Below, one piece after another: positions 36,222-49,412 of a DNA stretch of 64,000 bases. The notes under the pieces were generated by a model. That model worked only from the letters and a program-made list of their open reading frames with translations. It searched no databases and was not told the DNA's origin. A program made the position numbers and the translations under genes. How positions within the stretch are numbered: position 1 is the first letter of the stretch; each line of letters begins with the position of its first letter. Source of the DNA: FEN-299 sp963717945. GTDB taxonomy: Bacteria; Acidobacteriota; Vicinamibacteria; Vicinamibacterales; Fen-181. The stretch covers positions 1,302,001-1,366,000 of the forward strand of contig CAVQXT010000007.1 of the NCBI GenBank assembly GCA_963717945.1, read 5' to 3'.

Positions 36222-38867
36222 CTACTGGACCGTCGACTGATACAGCGCGTTGAACAGCAACGGGAACGTCGCCTGCGTCTGCGCCCGGTGCTGCGGCCGG
36301 AGGCCGAACAGCACCAGCCGGCCCGGGCTCAGATCCACCTCGACGACGGCCGCTCGCCCGGCCATCAACTCCTCGCCCTTCAGCCAGCCCGACGCCACGA
36401 TGTCGGTGTTGGGGTAGCGGGCGACGACGCTCACCCGCTGCGACGCGAACCCGTCGGTGACGTCGAAGAACGGGCTGTTGATGTAGAACCCGCACGTGTC
36501 GGCCGGCAGGCCAAAGCCAATCGGGCTGGCCGTGTCCACCTGGACGCGCACGATGGTGCCCGGCGCGAAGTGCTGGTCGCGCGACAGGCCCCGCTTGAGG
36601 TTGCGCACCGGGATCGGCCACTTCTGGATCGCCAGGTCGGTGCTGTTGCCCATCATCACCAGTGTGCCACCGTCGGCCATGAACGCCTTCAGGGCCTGCA
36701 GCCCCTCCTCGCCGATCCCGCCCCGGTACTCGGGTCGGGTCGAGCGAGCCGTGTTGCCCTCGAGGATGTCGCGCGGCTGCTGGTCGGCGAACACGATGAC
36801 GTCGTACTGCTGGCGCAGCTTGCCCGCCCGGATCTCGGCGTTGTGGAGCGTCTTTGGCGCGAACTCCCACTGCTCGAGCACCCAGCGCGTCCAGCCCTCG
36901 TCCATCGCGGCCGTCCACGACTGGTAGAGGCCGACGCGAGGCGCCTTGATCGCGACCGTCGTCGCCCTCGACGCGGTGTCCTTCGTCGTCTCCGCGGCCT
37001 TGAACCGGACGCCGAGATCGGCGGCCAGCGATTCGAGCGTCTTGCGGGGCGCGCCCGTCACGACGACGGTCTGCGTGGCGCCGTTCCGCTCGAACGCAAC
37101 CCGGGCGCCGCTTTTCAGCAGGCGGTTGATTGCCAGCGCGCCGTCCGCCCCCTTGTAGTCGAAGAGGAAGCGGGATCCGTTCCCCTCCACCGCCCCCGCG
37201 AGCCGCGGCGCGTCATCGAGCTTCACGAGGCCGGCCCCGGCGGGCACGGGGGTCTTCGCGAACACGACGTCGGCGCCCATCAGCATGCCGAGCGACCAGG
37301 AGGTGACGTCGTAAGGCGGCTCGGGCGGGGAAGTCGGCGTCCGCCGCACCTCCGGATAGGTCTGCTTCTCGAGGAGGTCCTTCGCGTAGCGCGCGAACAC
37401 CTGCGTCATCGGGACCACCAGCGTCCCGACCGCGTAGTGCTGGCCGTCGGCGTCGAACGCCGCGTCGGCTCTCCAGACCTCCACGCCGCCCATCTGCAGG
37501 CGTTCGGCGAGGCGGATGGCCGCGCGCGGCTCGAACTGGCTCGAGACCGGGATGATGATCGCGGCCGGCTCCGCCTTGGCGCCGCTTTCGACCGTGGACC
37601 GGTTCACCTCGTAGATCTGCCGAAGCAGCACTTCACGCTGGTCCGCTGCCGTCTCGAGCAGGCCCATCGTCGCAATCAGCTCGTAGTCGACGATGTCGCG
37701 AAGCGTCCAGTGGCCACCCATCCACGGCCGCGGGTACTCGGTTCTCGGCGTGATGTCGCGCGGAGGGGCGAGCGGGCCGGAGGATTCGCCGCCGCGGCGA
37801 CCCGCCCCGGGGCCCTGCGCCTCGGGCGCCTGCGGCGCGCCGGGGACGGCCCGCTGCTGGTCGACCGGCGCGGCGATGCGGGCGCTGGCCACCTCGGTGA
37901 GCAGCCCGACCTGGTTGTGCCACCAGCCGCTCCACGCCATCGCCCCCTGCCAGAAGTTGGTGTAGGTGGAGTTGTAGATGATCCCGTCCTTGCCCGCGGC
38001 CTCGAGCGCCGCCGCCTGCGACTGGCCGAGGATCCCGTTCCACCGGTAGATGAGCGGGTGCACGTTCGGGTTGATCGGATCGGTGGCCGGCATGACGAAG
38101 ATCCGCGCGCCCGAGCTCCCTTGCTGGTGCTCGTCGAGCCACACCGATGGGAACCAGTCGCGCCACAGCAGGGCGGCGGTCAACTGGCTCTCCTTCTGCG
38201 TGAACATATACATGTCGCGGTTGTTGTCGTGGCCGGTATAGAGCTGGTAGAGGTAGGGGAGCGAGCTGTTCTGGAACTCGGTCCCGAGGTTCTTGTTGAA
38301 CCAGTCGACCACCATGATCTCGCCGTCGGGATTGAGGCTCGGGACCAGCACGAGGATGACGTTGTCGAGGATCTTCCGCACGAGCGGGGAATCCTCGGTC
38401 GCCAGCCGGTAGACCAGGTCGAGCACCATCTGCGACGAGCCGATCTCGGTCGAGTGGATGTTGCAGGTGACCGCGACCACGGCCTTGCCCGAGCGGAAGA
38501 TCTCGTCCCGCTCGGCCGCCGTCGGCGCGCCTCCCTGGAAGTAGAGCTTCCGCTCGAGCTGCTTGAAGTGGTCGAGGTTGCCAATGGTCTCGCCCGAGCT
38601 GATCTCGACGGCGATGAACGGATTGCCTTGCGTGGACTTCCCGAGCTCCCGGACTTTCACGCGCGGGGAGCCCGCGGCGACCAGCTTCATGTAGTCGACG
38701 ATCTTGTCCCAGCGGGCCAGCTTGTTGTCGGCGCCCACTGGGAAGCCGAGGAACTTCTCGGGCGTGACGATCGGGTCGGCGCCGGCAGCTTCTGTCCGGG
38801 CGCCAGGCTGTGGGCCGAGCGCCACGACGGCGAGCAAGGCAGCGGCGGCCACGAGGCGACGAAACAT
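36222..38867 (-). CDS. Secreted M14 zinc carboxypeptidase-like peptidase (first)
   Basis: 881 residues. A signal peptide ends near EAAGADP. The M14 zinc motif HSTE is at His138 and Glu141 in VTCNIHSTEIGSSQ, followed by NPDGE, the substrate-binding Asn-Arg in HDNNRD and LDEHQQG. The last 350 residues form an extra domain (ADGGTLVMMGNSTDLA, GLRPQHRAQTQATFPLLFNAL) resembling a glutamine-amidotransferase-like fold often found in large M14 peptidases of soil bacteria. It would trim peptides outside the cell. ATG 38867 has an AAAGGA site. The arrangement is the same as in the peptidase at 44525-47398. Confidence 0.86.
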   Translation of the reverse strand: MFRRLVAAAALLAVVALGPQPGARTEAAGADPIVTPEKFLGFPVGADNKLARWDKIVDYMKLVAAGSPRVKVRELGKSTQGNPFIAVEISSGETIGNLDHFKQLERKLYFQGGAPTAAERDEIFRSGKAVVAVTCNIHSTEIGSSQMVLDLVYRLATEDSPLVRKILDNVILVLVPSLNPDGEIMVVDWFNKNLGTEFQNSSLPYLYQLYTGHDNNRDMYMFTQKESQLTAALLWRDWFPSVWLDEHQQGSSGARIFVMPATDPINPNVHPLIYRWNGILGQSQAAALEAAGKDGIIYNSTYTNFWQGAMAWSGWWHNQVGLLTEVASARIAAPVDQQRAVPGAPQAPEAQGPGAGRRGGESSGPLAPPRDITPRTEYPRPWMGGHWTLRDIVDYELIATMGLLETAADQREVLLRQIYEVNRSTVESGAKAEPAAIIIPVSSQFEPRAAIRLAERLQMGGVEVWRADAAFDADGQHYAVGTLVVPMTQVFARYAKDLLEKQTYPEVRRTPTSPPEPPYDVTSWSLGMLMGADVVFAKTPVPAGAGLVKLDDAPRLAGAVEGNGSRFLFDYKGADGALAINRLLKSGARVAFERNGATQTVVVTGAPRKTLESLAADLGVRFKAAETTKDTASRATTVAIKAPRVGLYQSWTAAMDEGWTRWVLEQWEFAPKTLHNAEIRAGKLRQQYDVIVFADQQPRDILEGNTARSTRPEYRGGIGEEGLQALKAFMADGGTLVMMGNSTDLAIQKWPIPVRNLKRGLSRDQHFAPGTIVRVQVDTASPIGFGLPADTCGFYINSPFFDVTDGFASQRVSVVARYPNTDIVASGWLKGEELMAGRAAVVEVDLSPGRLVLFGLRPQHRAQTQATFPLLFNALYQSTVQ

Positions 38868-39008
38868 GTCTGAGTCCTTTCGAGGGTGGTCGGGGCGCGC
38901 CGGAGGCGCGTAACGCGAACTATAGTAAACTACAACCTTTCCTGCCGCGGTTTCTGCGGCTGCTACCCGTCGTCCATCCTGGATTACCTCCTGGAGCTGA
39001 ACACCGCC

Positions 39009-41907
39009 ATGGGTCTTCTCGACAGGTTCCGCGCACAGCCCCGATGGAAAAACGCCAGCCCGGCTGTCCGTATCGCCGCGGTCGAAGAGTTGCCGCTCGA
39101 TCAGCAGGACACGCTGGTGTCGATTGCCCGGGAAGACCGGGACGCCGCGGTGCGGATCGCGGCGCTCAAGAAGGTGATCGACCCCGCGGTGCTGGCGGCC
39201 ATCGGCAAGGCGGACGCCGACGCCGGCGTGCGGCAGGAAGTGGAACAGTTGCTGGTGGACCTGGCCTCGGGCGTGTTCGAGGGCTCCGATCAGGCCGAGT
39301 GCCTGGCCGCCCTCAACGGGCTGACCGAATCCAGGCAGTTGGTGACCGTGGCCCGTGCGGCGACGCACGAAACGGTGGCCAGGGCCGCGCTCGACCGGCT
39401 GCGCGACGACGCCGCGTTTGCGGCGGTGGCAAGGAAGGCGTCGCTGCCGTCGGTCCGCCTCGAGGCGCTCTCCAGGGTGAGCAGCCCCGCGGAAGTCGCC
39501 GCCGTGGCGCTCCGGTCCGACTTCAAGGACGTGGCCGTCGCCGCGGTCGACCGCCTGTCGGGGCGCGACGCGCTCGGCGAGGTGGCCGAGCGCGCGAAGA
39601 ACAAGACCGCCGCCAAGCACGCCCGATCGCTGGTTCGGGCCCTCGACGCCGAGGCCGAGACGGCCGCGAAGCAGAAGGCCCGGGTCGTCGATGCCGCTGC
39701 GGAGGCCGCAAGAGCGAGGGCCAAGGCCGCCGACGCGCTCTGCCGTCGCCTCGAGGTGCTGCCGGTGTCGGATTCCGATGAAGGGGAGGCGCTGCTCGCC
39801 GAGATCGAGCGGAGCTGGCACGCGCTCGGTGAGGCCGACGCCACGCTGGTCGCCCGCTTCGACGCCGCCCGAGCGGCTGCCCGCGAGGCCGTGTCGCGGC
39901 ACCAGGATTACCGCGCCGAGCGCACGCGACTTCGCCAGGAGACCGCCGAGGCCGTGGCCGCGCGTCGGGCGCTCTGCGAGCAGGTGGACGCCTCCGCCGG
40001 CGACGAGATCCCTGGAAAGGTCGAGGAGGCGAAAGCCGCCTGGGCAGCCCTGCCGGCCCTTCCCGATGCCGCGGAGGCCCCCCGCTGGACCGCGCGGTTC
40101 GAGCAGGCGTGCCGCGCCGCGATGGACCGGCACGCCGCGCTCGCGGGGCGGCGGTCGGCGGGAGAGAGGGCCCTGCAGTTGTGCGAGGCGGCCGAAGGGC
40201 TGGCCGAAACCGCCGCGTTTCCCGATGCGCGTGCCGAGGTCCAGGCGCTGCGGCGCGCGTGGCAGGAGGTGCAGGCCATTGGCTTCGACGACGAGGCGGC
40301 GGTCGCGCGCTTTGCGGCGTCCGACGCCCGGCTTCGGGATCGCGAGGCGGTGTCGCGCGAAGAGCGCGCCAGGCTGCTCGCCGCCAATCTCGCGCGCCTC
40401 GAGACCCTGTGCGCGGAACTCGAGGCCGTCGCGGCGACCCAGGGGCTCTCGCTCAAGCAGGCCGAGCGCGCCGTCCGGGAGGCGCGCGCGGCGATCGACG
40501 AAGCGACGCCCCTGCCGTCGCGGCAGGATGCGCGACACCATCGACAACCGGTTGAAGACCGTCCTGGCGGCGTTGTTCCCTCGAGTGCAGGAACTGAGGG
40601 ACATGGACGAGTGGCAGAAGTGGGCCAACGCCGGCGTGCAGGAGGACCTCTGCCGGCGCGTCGAACAGTTGATGGAGGTCCAGGACCTGGCCGTCGCCGC
40701 ACGCCAACTTCGCGAGCTCCAGGTCCAGTGGAAGCAGGTCGCGGCGGCGCCGAAGGCGCAGTCGCAGGCGCTGTGGACGCGGTTCAAGGCCGCCTCCGAC
40801 GCGGTGCGCGCGCGTTGCGACGTCTACTTCGTCAAGCTGGCCGAGGATCAGACGACGAACGCGGCCCGCAAGGAGGCGCTCTGCCAGCAGGCCGAGGCGC
40901 TCTCGACCTCCACCGACTGGATCAAGACCGCCGACGCGATCAAGGCCCTGCAGGCCGAATGGAAGACGGTCGGCCCCGCGGCCCGGGCGCAGGAGAAGGG
41001 GCTGTGGGATCGGTTCCACGCCGCGTGCGACAGCTTCTTCACCCGGAGGCGCGAGGACCTGCAGCACCGGAAGCAGGAGTGGGCTGGGAACCTGGCGCGC
41101 AAGGAGGCGATCTGCGAGCGGGCCGAGGCCATCGCCCGCACCACGGAGTGGCAGACGGGCATCGAGGAAATCAAGCGGCTCCAGGCCGAGTGGAAGACGA
41201 TCGGCCCGGTGCGCAAGACGCGCGCCGATGAGGTCTGGCAGAGGTTCCGCGCCGCGTGCGACGCCTTCTTCGAGGCCTACCAGCAGCGGCACCACGCCGC
41301 CTCGTCGTCGGCCATCGCCGAGGCGGAGCAGATGTGCGTCCAGATCGAGGCGCTCCTGCCTGCGCCCGACGCGGCCGAGCCGGCCGTGCCCGATGGCGCG
41401 GGCCAGGTGGCGGTCGAGCTTCGGCGCCGCCTGGCCGAGAAGCTCACCGGCCTGCCGAGGGACCGCGCGCTGGTCCTGAGCGATCGGTTCCAGCACGCGC
41501 TGGCGCGGCTCATCGAAACGTGGCCGGCCAGCTTCGTCGGCACCGATCTCGACCCGGCGGCCAACGCCCGCCGGATGGAAGCGCTGTGCGCCGAGGTGGA
41601 GTCGCTGCTGAGCACCGGCCAGGAGACGACGGCGACCCAGGTTCAGTCCGAAGACGAGTCGCCGGCCACGATGCTCGCCCGCCAGCTTCGCGAGGCGCTG
41701 GCCACCAACACGATTGCCGGCCGGCCGGACGACACCGCGAAATGGAAGGCGGCCGGCGAGCAGGTCCGCGCCGCCCAGGCGGCCTGGAGAAAGGTCGGCC
41801 CGGTGCCCGAGGCGACGCTTCGCGCGCTGACCGCGAGGTTCCAGCGGGCCTGCACTCGCGTCGGCGAGAAGATCGATCAGGCGCGGCGGGGAGTGGCCGT
41901 CAGGTAG
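39009..41907 (+). CDS. DUF349-repeat protein, interrupted by a +1 frameshift
   Basis: Frame one (39009 to about 40527) encodes HEAT-like repeats followed by coiled-coil DUF349 units. The next frame (from about 40510 to 41907) continues with IDNRLKTVLAALFPRV and three further DUF349 units (QAEWKTVGP, QAEWKTIGP, WRKVGPVP). Together they make about 965 residues. The switch occurs at a CCC-C followed at once by the hairpin CCTGCCG-TCG-CGGCAGG (40511-40527). A one-base insertion, an assembly error or a +1 recoding site would all explain it. The function of DUF349 is not established. The end overlaps the convergent permease gene by 31 bp. Confidence 0.7.
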
Positions 41908-43142
41908 GCCTGTCCTCGTTTGAGCACGAGATAGGCCGCGACGGCGACGACGAGTGACGGCAGCGTGCCGCCGAGGCCCCGAGCGAGATAGTAGGTCGCC
42001 GCGCCGGCCGCCCAAGCCGCGAGTCCAGCCAGGTCGAACCCGCGGTAGCGGGCGAACTCGCCCGACCGTTCGTACAGCGCCTCGACGCGGACCTCGGAGC
42101 GGATCAGGTAGAACCGCGCCAGCAGGATGCCGCCAATCGGCACCAGCGTCCCCCCCAGCACCAGCATGAAGCCGGCGTAACGCTCCAGCCACGCGCCCGA
42201 GAACGCGCTCAGCGCGGCCCCGACCAGACCGGTGGACCACACGGTGACCTGGTCGCCCGCCTTCGGCATCAGGCTGCGAAGCGCGAGCGACGACATGTAG
42301 ATGTTCACGAAGTTGGTCGTCACCGTGGCGACCGTCATCAGGACGGCGCCCGACAGCCCCAGCCCGAGCGCCTGGAGCATCGCGCCGGGGCTGCTGCTGC
42401 CGGCGGCCCTTGCCGCCATCGCGCCGAGCGGCATCAGCCACAGGCTCGTGAGCGCGAGGCCGAGGAAGACGGCCGCGCCGGCCTTGCGCCTCGACGCCGT
42501 GTAGCGCGAGTAGTCCGCGAACATCAGGATCCACGACACTTGGTACCCGATGACGATGTCGAGGCCGGCCGGCCACGAGACGCTTCCCGTGCCGGGCGCC
42601 CAGAGCACGCGCGCCGGAAGCCTGAGGCACGCCACCGTCAATCCGACACCGACAATCGCCAGCAGCGGCACGGCCAGCCGGTCGGCCCTGGCCACCAGCC
42701 GCGGGCCGCCCGCGACGATGAGCGTCGACACGACGCCGAGGCCGACAGCCCAGGCCCGCTCGGACCCCGGGCCGCCGGCGATGGGGGCGCACGCGGAGGC
42801 GGCGATGACGTTGTTGACGGCAATCCACGCGAAGTTGGTGACGTAGAGCAGGCAGGCGACCAGCCCCGCCCCGGTGGTCCCGAGGGCCGCGCGGGCGGCG
42901 ATGACCGACGGGACGCCGAGCCGCGGGCCCACGGCGGACAAGATCGCGATCAGCAGGGAGCCGGCCACGCCGCCGATCGCGATGAGCGTGAACGCGGACG
43001 TCAGGCTGAAGGACGGGACCAGGCTGGCCCCGGTCTGGAACGTCGTCGCGACGATGTTCGCGCAGGCGAAGATGATGAACAGGTCGAGCGGCGGCTGACG
43101 CCGATCGGCCGGTGCGATGGGACCGATGTCGGCGGCGTTCAC
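41877..43142 (-). CDS. NCS1/codB-type nucleobase or cation symporter
   Basis: 421 residues with about twelve membrane helices. The first helix region PPLDLFIIFACANIVATTFQTGASL and the later GYQVSWILMFADYSRYTASRRKAG are typical of cytosine/purine/allantoin symporters; the latter contains the conserved WxxxxADYSRY motif. It is probably for uptake of a nucleobase or related compound with a cation. The GTG start at 43142 overlaps the ogt stop (GTGA), so expression is coupled. The C-terminus overlaps the DUF349 gene on the other strand. Confidence 0.85.
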   Translation of the reverse strand: MNAADIGPIAPADRRQPPLDLFIIFACANIVATTFQTGASLVPSFSLTSAFTLIAIGGVAGSLLIAILSAVGPRLGVPSVIAARAALGTTGAGLVACLLYVTNFAWIAVNNVIAASACAPIAGGPGSERAWAVGLGVVSTLIVAGGPRLVARADRLAVPLLAIVGVGLTVACLRLPARVLWAPGTGSVSWPAGLDIVIGYQVSWILMFADYSRYTASRRKAGAAVFLGLALTSLWLMPLGAMAARAAGSSSPGAMLQALGLGLSGAVLMTVATVTTNFVNIYMSSLALRSLMPKAGDQVTVWSTGLVGAALSAFSGAWLERYAGFMLVLGGTLVPIGGILLARFYLIRSEVRVEALYERSGEFARYRGFDLAGLAAWAAGAATYYLARGLGGTLPSLVVAVAAYLVLKRGQAYLTATPRRA

Positions 43143-43654
43143 AGCAGCAGCGCGCCTTCGTGCTTGAGCAGCCACTCCTTGCGGTCGAGCCCGCCGCCGT
43201 ACCCCGTGAGCGAGCCCGACGCCCCGACCACGCGGTGGCACGGCACGACGAGCGAGACCGGGTTGGCGCCGACCGCGGCGCCCACGGCGCGCGCGGCGTC
43301 GCGGCGTCCGAGCGCGCCGGCGATCGCGCCATAGGTCGTCGTCGCTCCGTGGGAGAGCCGCATCAGCTCCTTCCAGACGTCACGCTCGAACGGGGTACCG
43401 ACGAGATCGAGCACGACCGGAGCCGCACAGGCGTCCCACCTGCCGGCGAAGTACGCGTCCAGCCATGCCACGACCGGCTCGAACGCCGGTCGATCGCCCT
43501 GTTTGGTTTTCCAGCCGGGCCTGAACCGCGCGAGGCGCCTCCAGAGTCTCGTCGCCCGCTCGGGACGATCGAACTCGAGGCCGCACAGGCCGTCCGGCGA
43601 CATGACAGCCAGCATCGGCCCGATCGGCGTCGGCAGCATTGTGTGCTGAAACAT
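43139..43654 (-). CDS. ogt: Methylated-DNA-protein cysteine methyltransferase
   Basis: 171 residues. The active site PCHR with Cys139 is intact in NPVSLVVPCHRVVGASG, and TTYGAIAGALG with ARAVGAAVGANP forms the DNA-binding helix-turn-helix and Asn hinge. Both domains of Ogt/MGMT are present and no Ada regulatory domain is attached. It transfers methyl from O6-methylguanine to itself. The stop overlaps the start of the NCS1 permease. Its upstream region is a heptamer array shared with the divergent PIG-L gene. Confidence 0.92.
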   Translation of the reverse strand: MFQHTMLPTPIGPMLAVMSPDGLCGLEFDRPERATRLWRRLARFRPGWKTKQGDRPAFEPVVAWLDAYFAGRWDACAAPVVLDLVGTPFERDVWKELMRLSHGATTTYGAIAGALGRRDAARAVGAAVGANPVSLVVPCHRVVGASGSLTGYGGGLDRKEWLLKHEGALLL

Positions 43655-43665
43655 CTCAGTTTCGC

Positions 43666-43731
43666 CCTGAGCCTTAAGCCCTGAGCCTTGAGCCTCTTGG
43701 CTTGAGCCTTGAGCCCTGAGCCTTGAGCCTG
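43666..43731. repeat. Heptamer array (TTGAGCC)n between divergent genes
   Basis: About nine units of CCTGAGC, TTAAGCC, CTGAGCC or TTGAGCC occupy nearly the whole gap between ogt and the PIG-L gene. They are the complement of the words at 4124-4160. Confidence 0.75.
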
Positions 43732-43743
43732 CGTCGCTGATTG

Positions 43744-43749
43744 TACAAT
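43744..43749 (+). promoter_or_regulatory. Candidate -10 box (TACAAT), leaderless start of the PIG-L gene
   Basis: TACAAT is exactly 6 nt before ATG 43756, and no ribosome site is present. This argues against the earlier in-frame TTG. Confidence 0.55.
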
Positions 43750-43755
43750 GCCCTT

Positions 43756-44499
43756 ATGGCGCGGACGCTGCTGCTGATCTTCGCCCATCCGGACGACGAG
43801 AGCTTTCTGACCGGCGGGGTGGCGTGCCGGTACTCCGGCGACGGCACGCGCGTGGTGCTGGCGACGGCGACGCTCGGTGAGTCGGGCAAGGCGGGCGAGC
43901 CGCCACTCTGCACGCGCGAGGCGCTGCCCGCCGTGAGGGAGGCCGAGTTGCGCCGAGCCGCGGCCATCCTCGGCATTGCCGAACTCCATCTCCTCGGCTA
44001 TCACGACAGGGAGCTCGCCTCCGCGCCGCCGGAGCGCGTGCGGGAACAGCTCGTGTCGATCATCAGGAAGTGCCGCCCGTCGGTCGTCGCCTCCTTCGAT
44101 CCCCACGGGGGTAACCTCCATCCCGATCACGTCGCCATCAGCCGCTTCGCCACCGACGCGGTGGTCGCGGCGGCCGATCCGCGCTACGTGCCGGCGGCGG
44201 GGCCCGCGCACGAGGTGCGCCGGCTGGTGTGGACCCCGGGCCGCCACCCCTGGCAGCTCGTGCGGGAGCCGGACATCGCTGCGATTGCCGGTGTGGATTT
44301 CGTCGTCGACGTCAGCGCGTGGCGGGAGCGGAAGGCGGCGGCGCTCGGTGCGCACGCCACGCAGCACCAGAGCGTGGAGCGCAACTTCGGCGCGCAACCC
44401 GATCGCGATCGGCTGCTGGGGATTGAAGTGTTCAGGCAGGCGTTCGGCCCCGCGCTGGCGCGGCGGCCGCTCGACGACCTGTTCGACGGGCTCGGCTGA
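43756..44499 (+). CDS. PIG-L/LmbE-family zinc deacetylase
   Basis: 247 residues. The zinc site AHPDDE in LLLIFAHPDDESFLTGG and the downstream NLHPDHVAIS supply the two His and one Asp ligands of N-acetylglucosaminyl deacetylases such as MshB and BshB. TLGESGKAGEP is the substrate loop. It probably removes acetyl from a GlcNAc conjugate; low-molecular-weight thiol synthesis is one possibility, but no partner genes are present. The end of the frame is 25 nt from the convergent M14 gene. Confidence 0.86.
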   Translation: MARTLLLIFAHPDDESFLTGGVACRYSGDGTRVVLATATLGESGKAGEPPLCTREALPAVREAELRRAAAILGIAELHLLGYHDRELASAPPERVREQLVSIIRKCRPSVVASFDPHGGNLHPDHVAISRFATDAVVAAADPRYVPAAGPAHEVRRLVWTPGRHPWQLVREPDIAAIAGVDFVVDVSAWRERKAAALGAHATQHQSVERNFGAQPDRDRLLGIEVFRQAFGPALARRPLDDLFDGLG

Positions 44500-44524
44500 G
44501 CCCGCCGAACAGGCCATCTTCAGG

Positions 44525-47398
<2,874 letters not shown>

Positions 47399-47513
47399 CG
47401 AGTCACCTCCGTTGGGGCGCGGAAACAATAACAGAAGTCGGAAGATCGAATCCAGGATTCGCTCAGAATGGTCTCATCCTCGAGTTACGGCGGGCGGCTG
47501 GGCACCAGGCCGC

Positions 47514-47548
47514 TCGTCCCTCGTCCCTCGTCCCTCGTCCCTGCTCCC
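47514..47548. repeat. Heptamer array (TCGTCCC)n
   Basis: Four exact TCGTCCC units and one TGCTCCC precede the nucleoside kinase promoter. The complement GGGACGA recurs just after the same gene at 49414-49476, so the gene is bracketed by matching arrays. Confidence 0.75.
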
Positions 47549-47564
47549 TGAATCCCGATTCCTG

Positions 47565-47570
47565 TATGAT
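47565..47570 (+). promoter_or_regulatory. Candidate -10 box (TATGAT) for the nucleoside kinase gene
   Basis: It ends 9 nt before ATG 47580, and no Shine-Dalgarno lies between. Confidence 0.5.
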
Positions 47571-47579
47571 CGCCCCGTT

Positions 47580-49355
47580 ATGTCGAACCGTGCGCCCGAT
47601 CCCCGCATCCGCCCCGCGCTGCCGCGCCCGAACGTCCTGGGGACGTTCCCGGACGGCCGCGTCTTCGAGGCCCCCATCGGCACGCCGATCGGCGACATCC
47701 TCCACGCCCGGGACGTCCACGGGCCCACGGCGTTTCCGATGCAGGGGACGCCGTCGCCGACCGACGGGGCGCCGGTTGTCGCGGTGATGCTGAACGGCCG
47801 GCTGCGCGAGCTGACCACGCCGCTGACCGAGGACGCCGACCTGGTGCCGGTGACGACCGCCGAGGGCGACGGCGTGCGGATCTACCGCCGATCGCTGGCG
47901 TTTCTGCTGATGACGGCGGCGGCCGAGGCGTTTCCGGGCGTCGAGGTGAGCATCGAGCACTCGGCGTCAACCGTCGGCGGGTACTTCTGCGAGATCAGGG
48001 GCCGCGAGCCGTTCACGCAGGCAGAGTTGGCGCGGATCGAGGCGCGGATGCGCGAGATGGTCGCCAGCGACCTGAAGATCGAGAGGACGACGGTCTCGGT
48101 GGCCGAGGCGATGGCGCTGTTCCACGAGCGCGGAGAAGAGGAGCGCGTCCGCCTGATGGCCCACCGGGAGAAGGAGACGGTGGTCCTGCACGCGCTCGGC
48201 GGGCGCCAGGAGTACTTCCAGGGCTACATGGTCCCCTCGACGGGCTGCCTGCGTTACTTCGCGCTCCACGCGTTTCCGCCGGGATTCCTGCTGCAGTTCC
48301 CGCACCAGAGCCGGCCGACCGAGATCGCGCCGTTCGTGCCGTACCCGAAGCTGTTCGCCGTGTTCGAGGACGCCGGACACCTGCTGGAGCGGCTCGGCGT
48401 GCGCAGCGTCGGCGCGCTCAATGACGCCATCGCCTCCGGGCGGCTGGCCGAGGCCTCGCTGGTCGGCGAGGCGATCCACGAGGCGCGCATCTCCCGGATC
48501 GCCGCCGACATCGCCGAGCAGGGCGATCGGATCAAGGTCGTGCTCATTGCCGGCCCGTCCTCGTCGGGCAAGACGACGTTCTCCAAGCGGCTGGCCGTGC
48601 AACTGCTGGCCAACGGCAAACGCCCGTTCCCGGTCGGGCTCGACGACTACTTCGTGGACCGGGAGCTGACGCCGCGCGACGCCAACGGGCAGTACGACTA
48701 CGAGTGCCTCCGGGCCGTCGACGTGGCGCTGTTCAACGAGCACCTGGTGGAGTTGATGGCCGGCCGGACCGTGCGGATGCCGCACTACGTGTTCAGGACC
48801 GGGCGCCGGGAGGCCGGGATGACGGTCTCGCTCGGCCCCGACCACATCATCATCGTCGAGGGGATACACGGGCTGAACCCGGCGCTCGTCCCGGGCGTGC
48901 CGCCCGAGCGCGTCTACCGCGTCTACGTGTCCTGCCTGACGCAGTTGAACCTCGACCGGCACAACCGTGTGAGCACGACCGACTGCCGGCTGATCCGGCG
49001 GATCGTGCGCGACGCGGCCGCGCGGGGCTACACCGCGGCACAGACGCTGCAGCGCTGGGACTCGGTTACCCGCGGCGAGAAGCAGTACATCTTCCCGTTC
49101 CAGGAGAACAGCGACGCCATCTTCAACTCGGCGCTGGTGCACGAGCTGGCGGTGCTCCGCCCGCTGGCCGAGCCGCTCCTGCTGCAGGTCCGGCACGAAG
49201 CGCCGGAGTACACCGAGGCGAATCGGCTCCTGTCGTTCCTCCAGTGGTTCGTCCCGGCCACGGCCGAACACGTGCCGGACAACTCGATCCTGCGCGAGTT
49301 CATCGGCGGGTCGATCATGGAGAACGTGAAGCTGTGGCAGCCGGCGACAGTTTGA
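47580..49355 (+). CDS. TGS/SAD-uridine kinase-like nucleoside kinase
   Basis: 591 residues. The first 70 or so resemble a TGS domain. The next part, with HSASTVGGYFCEI and later YMVPSTGCLRYF, resembles the tRNA-synthetase-associated second domain. From about residue 310 a uridine kinase/phosphoribulokinase domain follows, with Walker A GPSSSGKTT near 323, GLDDYFVDRELTP and IIIVEGIHGLNP. This architecture is shared with the uridine kinase-like nucleoside kinases of Thermotoga and Bacteroides. It would phosphorylate a nucleoside in the cytoplasm. A regulatory or translation-related role of the N-terminal part is unproven. Confidence 0.85.
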   Translation: MSNRAPDPRIRPALPRPNVLGTFPDGRVFEAPIGTPIGDILHARDVHGPTAFPMQGTPSPTDGAPVVAVMLNGRLRELTTPLTEDADLVPVTTAEGDGVRIYRRSLAFLLMTAAAEAFPGVEVSIEHSASTVGGYFCEIRGREPFTQAELARIEARMREMVASDLKIERTTVSVAEAMALFHERGEEERVRLMAHREKETVVLHALGGRQEYFQGYMVPSTGCLRYFALHAFPPGFLLQFPHQSRPTEIAPFVPYPKLFAVFEDAGHLLERLGVRSVGALNDAIASGRLAEASLVGEAIHEARISRIAADIAEQGDRIKVVLIAGPSSSGKTTFSKRLAVQLLANGKRPFPVGLDDYFVDRELTPRDANGQYDYECLRAVDVALFNEHLVELMAGRTVRMPHYVFRTGRREAGMTVSLGPDHIIIVEGIHGLNPALVPGVPPERVYRVYVSCLTQLNLDRHNRVSTTDCRLIRRIVRDAAARGYTAAQTLQRWDSVTRGEKQYIFPFQENSDAIFNSALVHELAVLRPLAEPLLLQVRHEAPEYTEANRLLSFLQWFVPATAEHVPDNSILREFIGGSIMENVKLWQPATV

Positions 49356-49412
49356 TCCGCCGGCGCGCGGCCGCGCAATTGACGGGCGGCGCCCATCTGC
49401 GGTTACCTGATA

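Noticed and set aside
43666..43731. CRISPR array
   Set aside because: Units are seven bases with no spacers and no cas genes.
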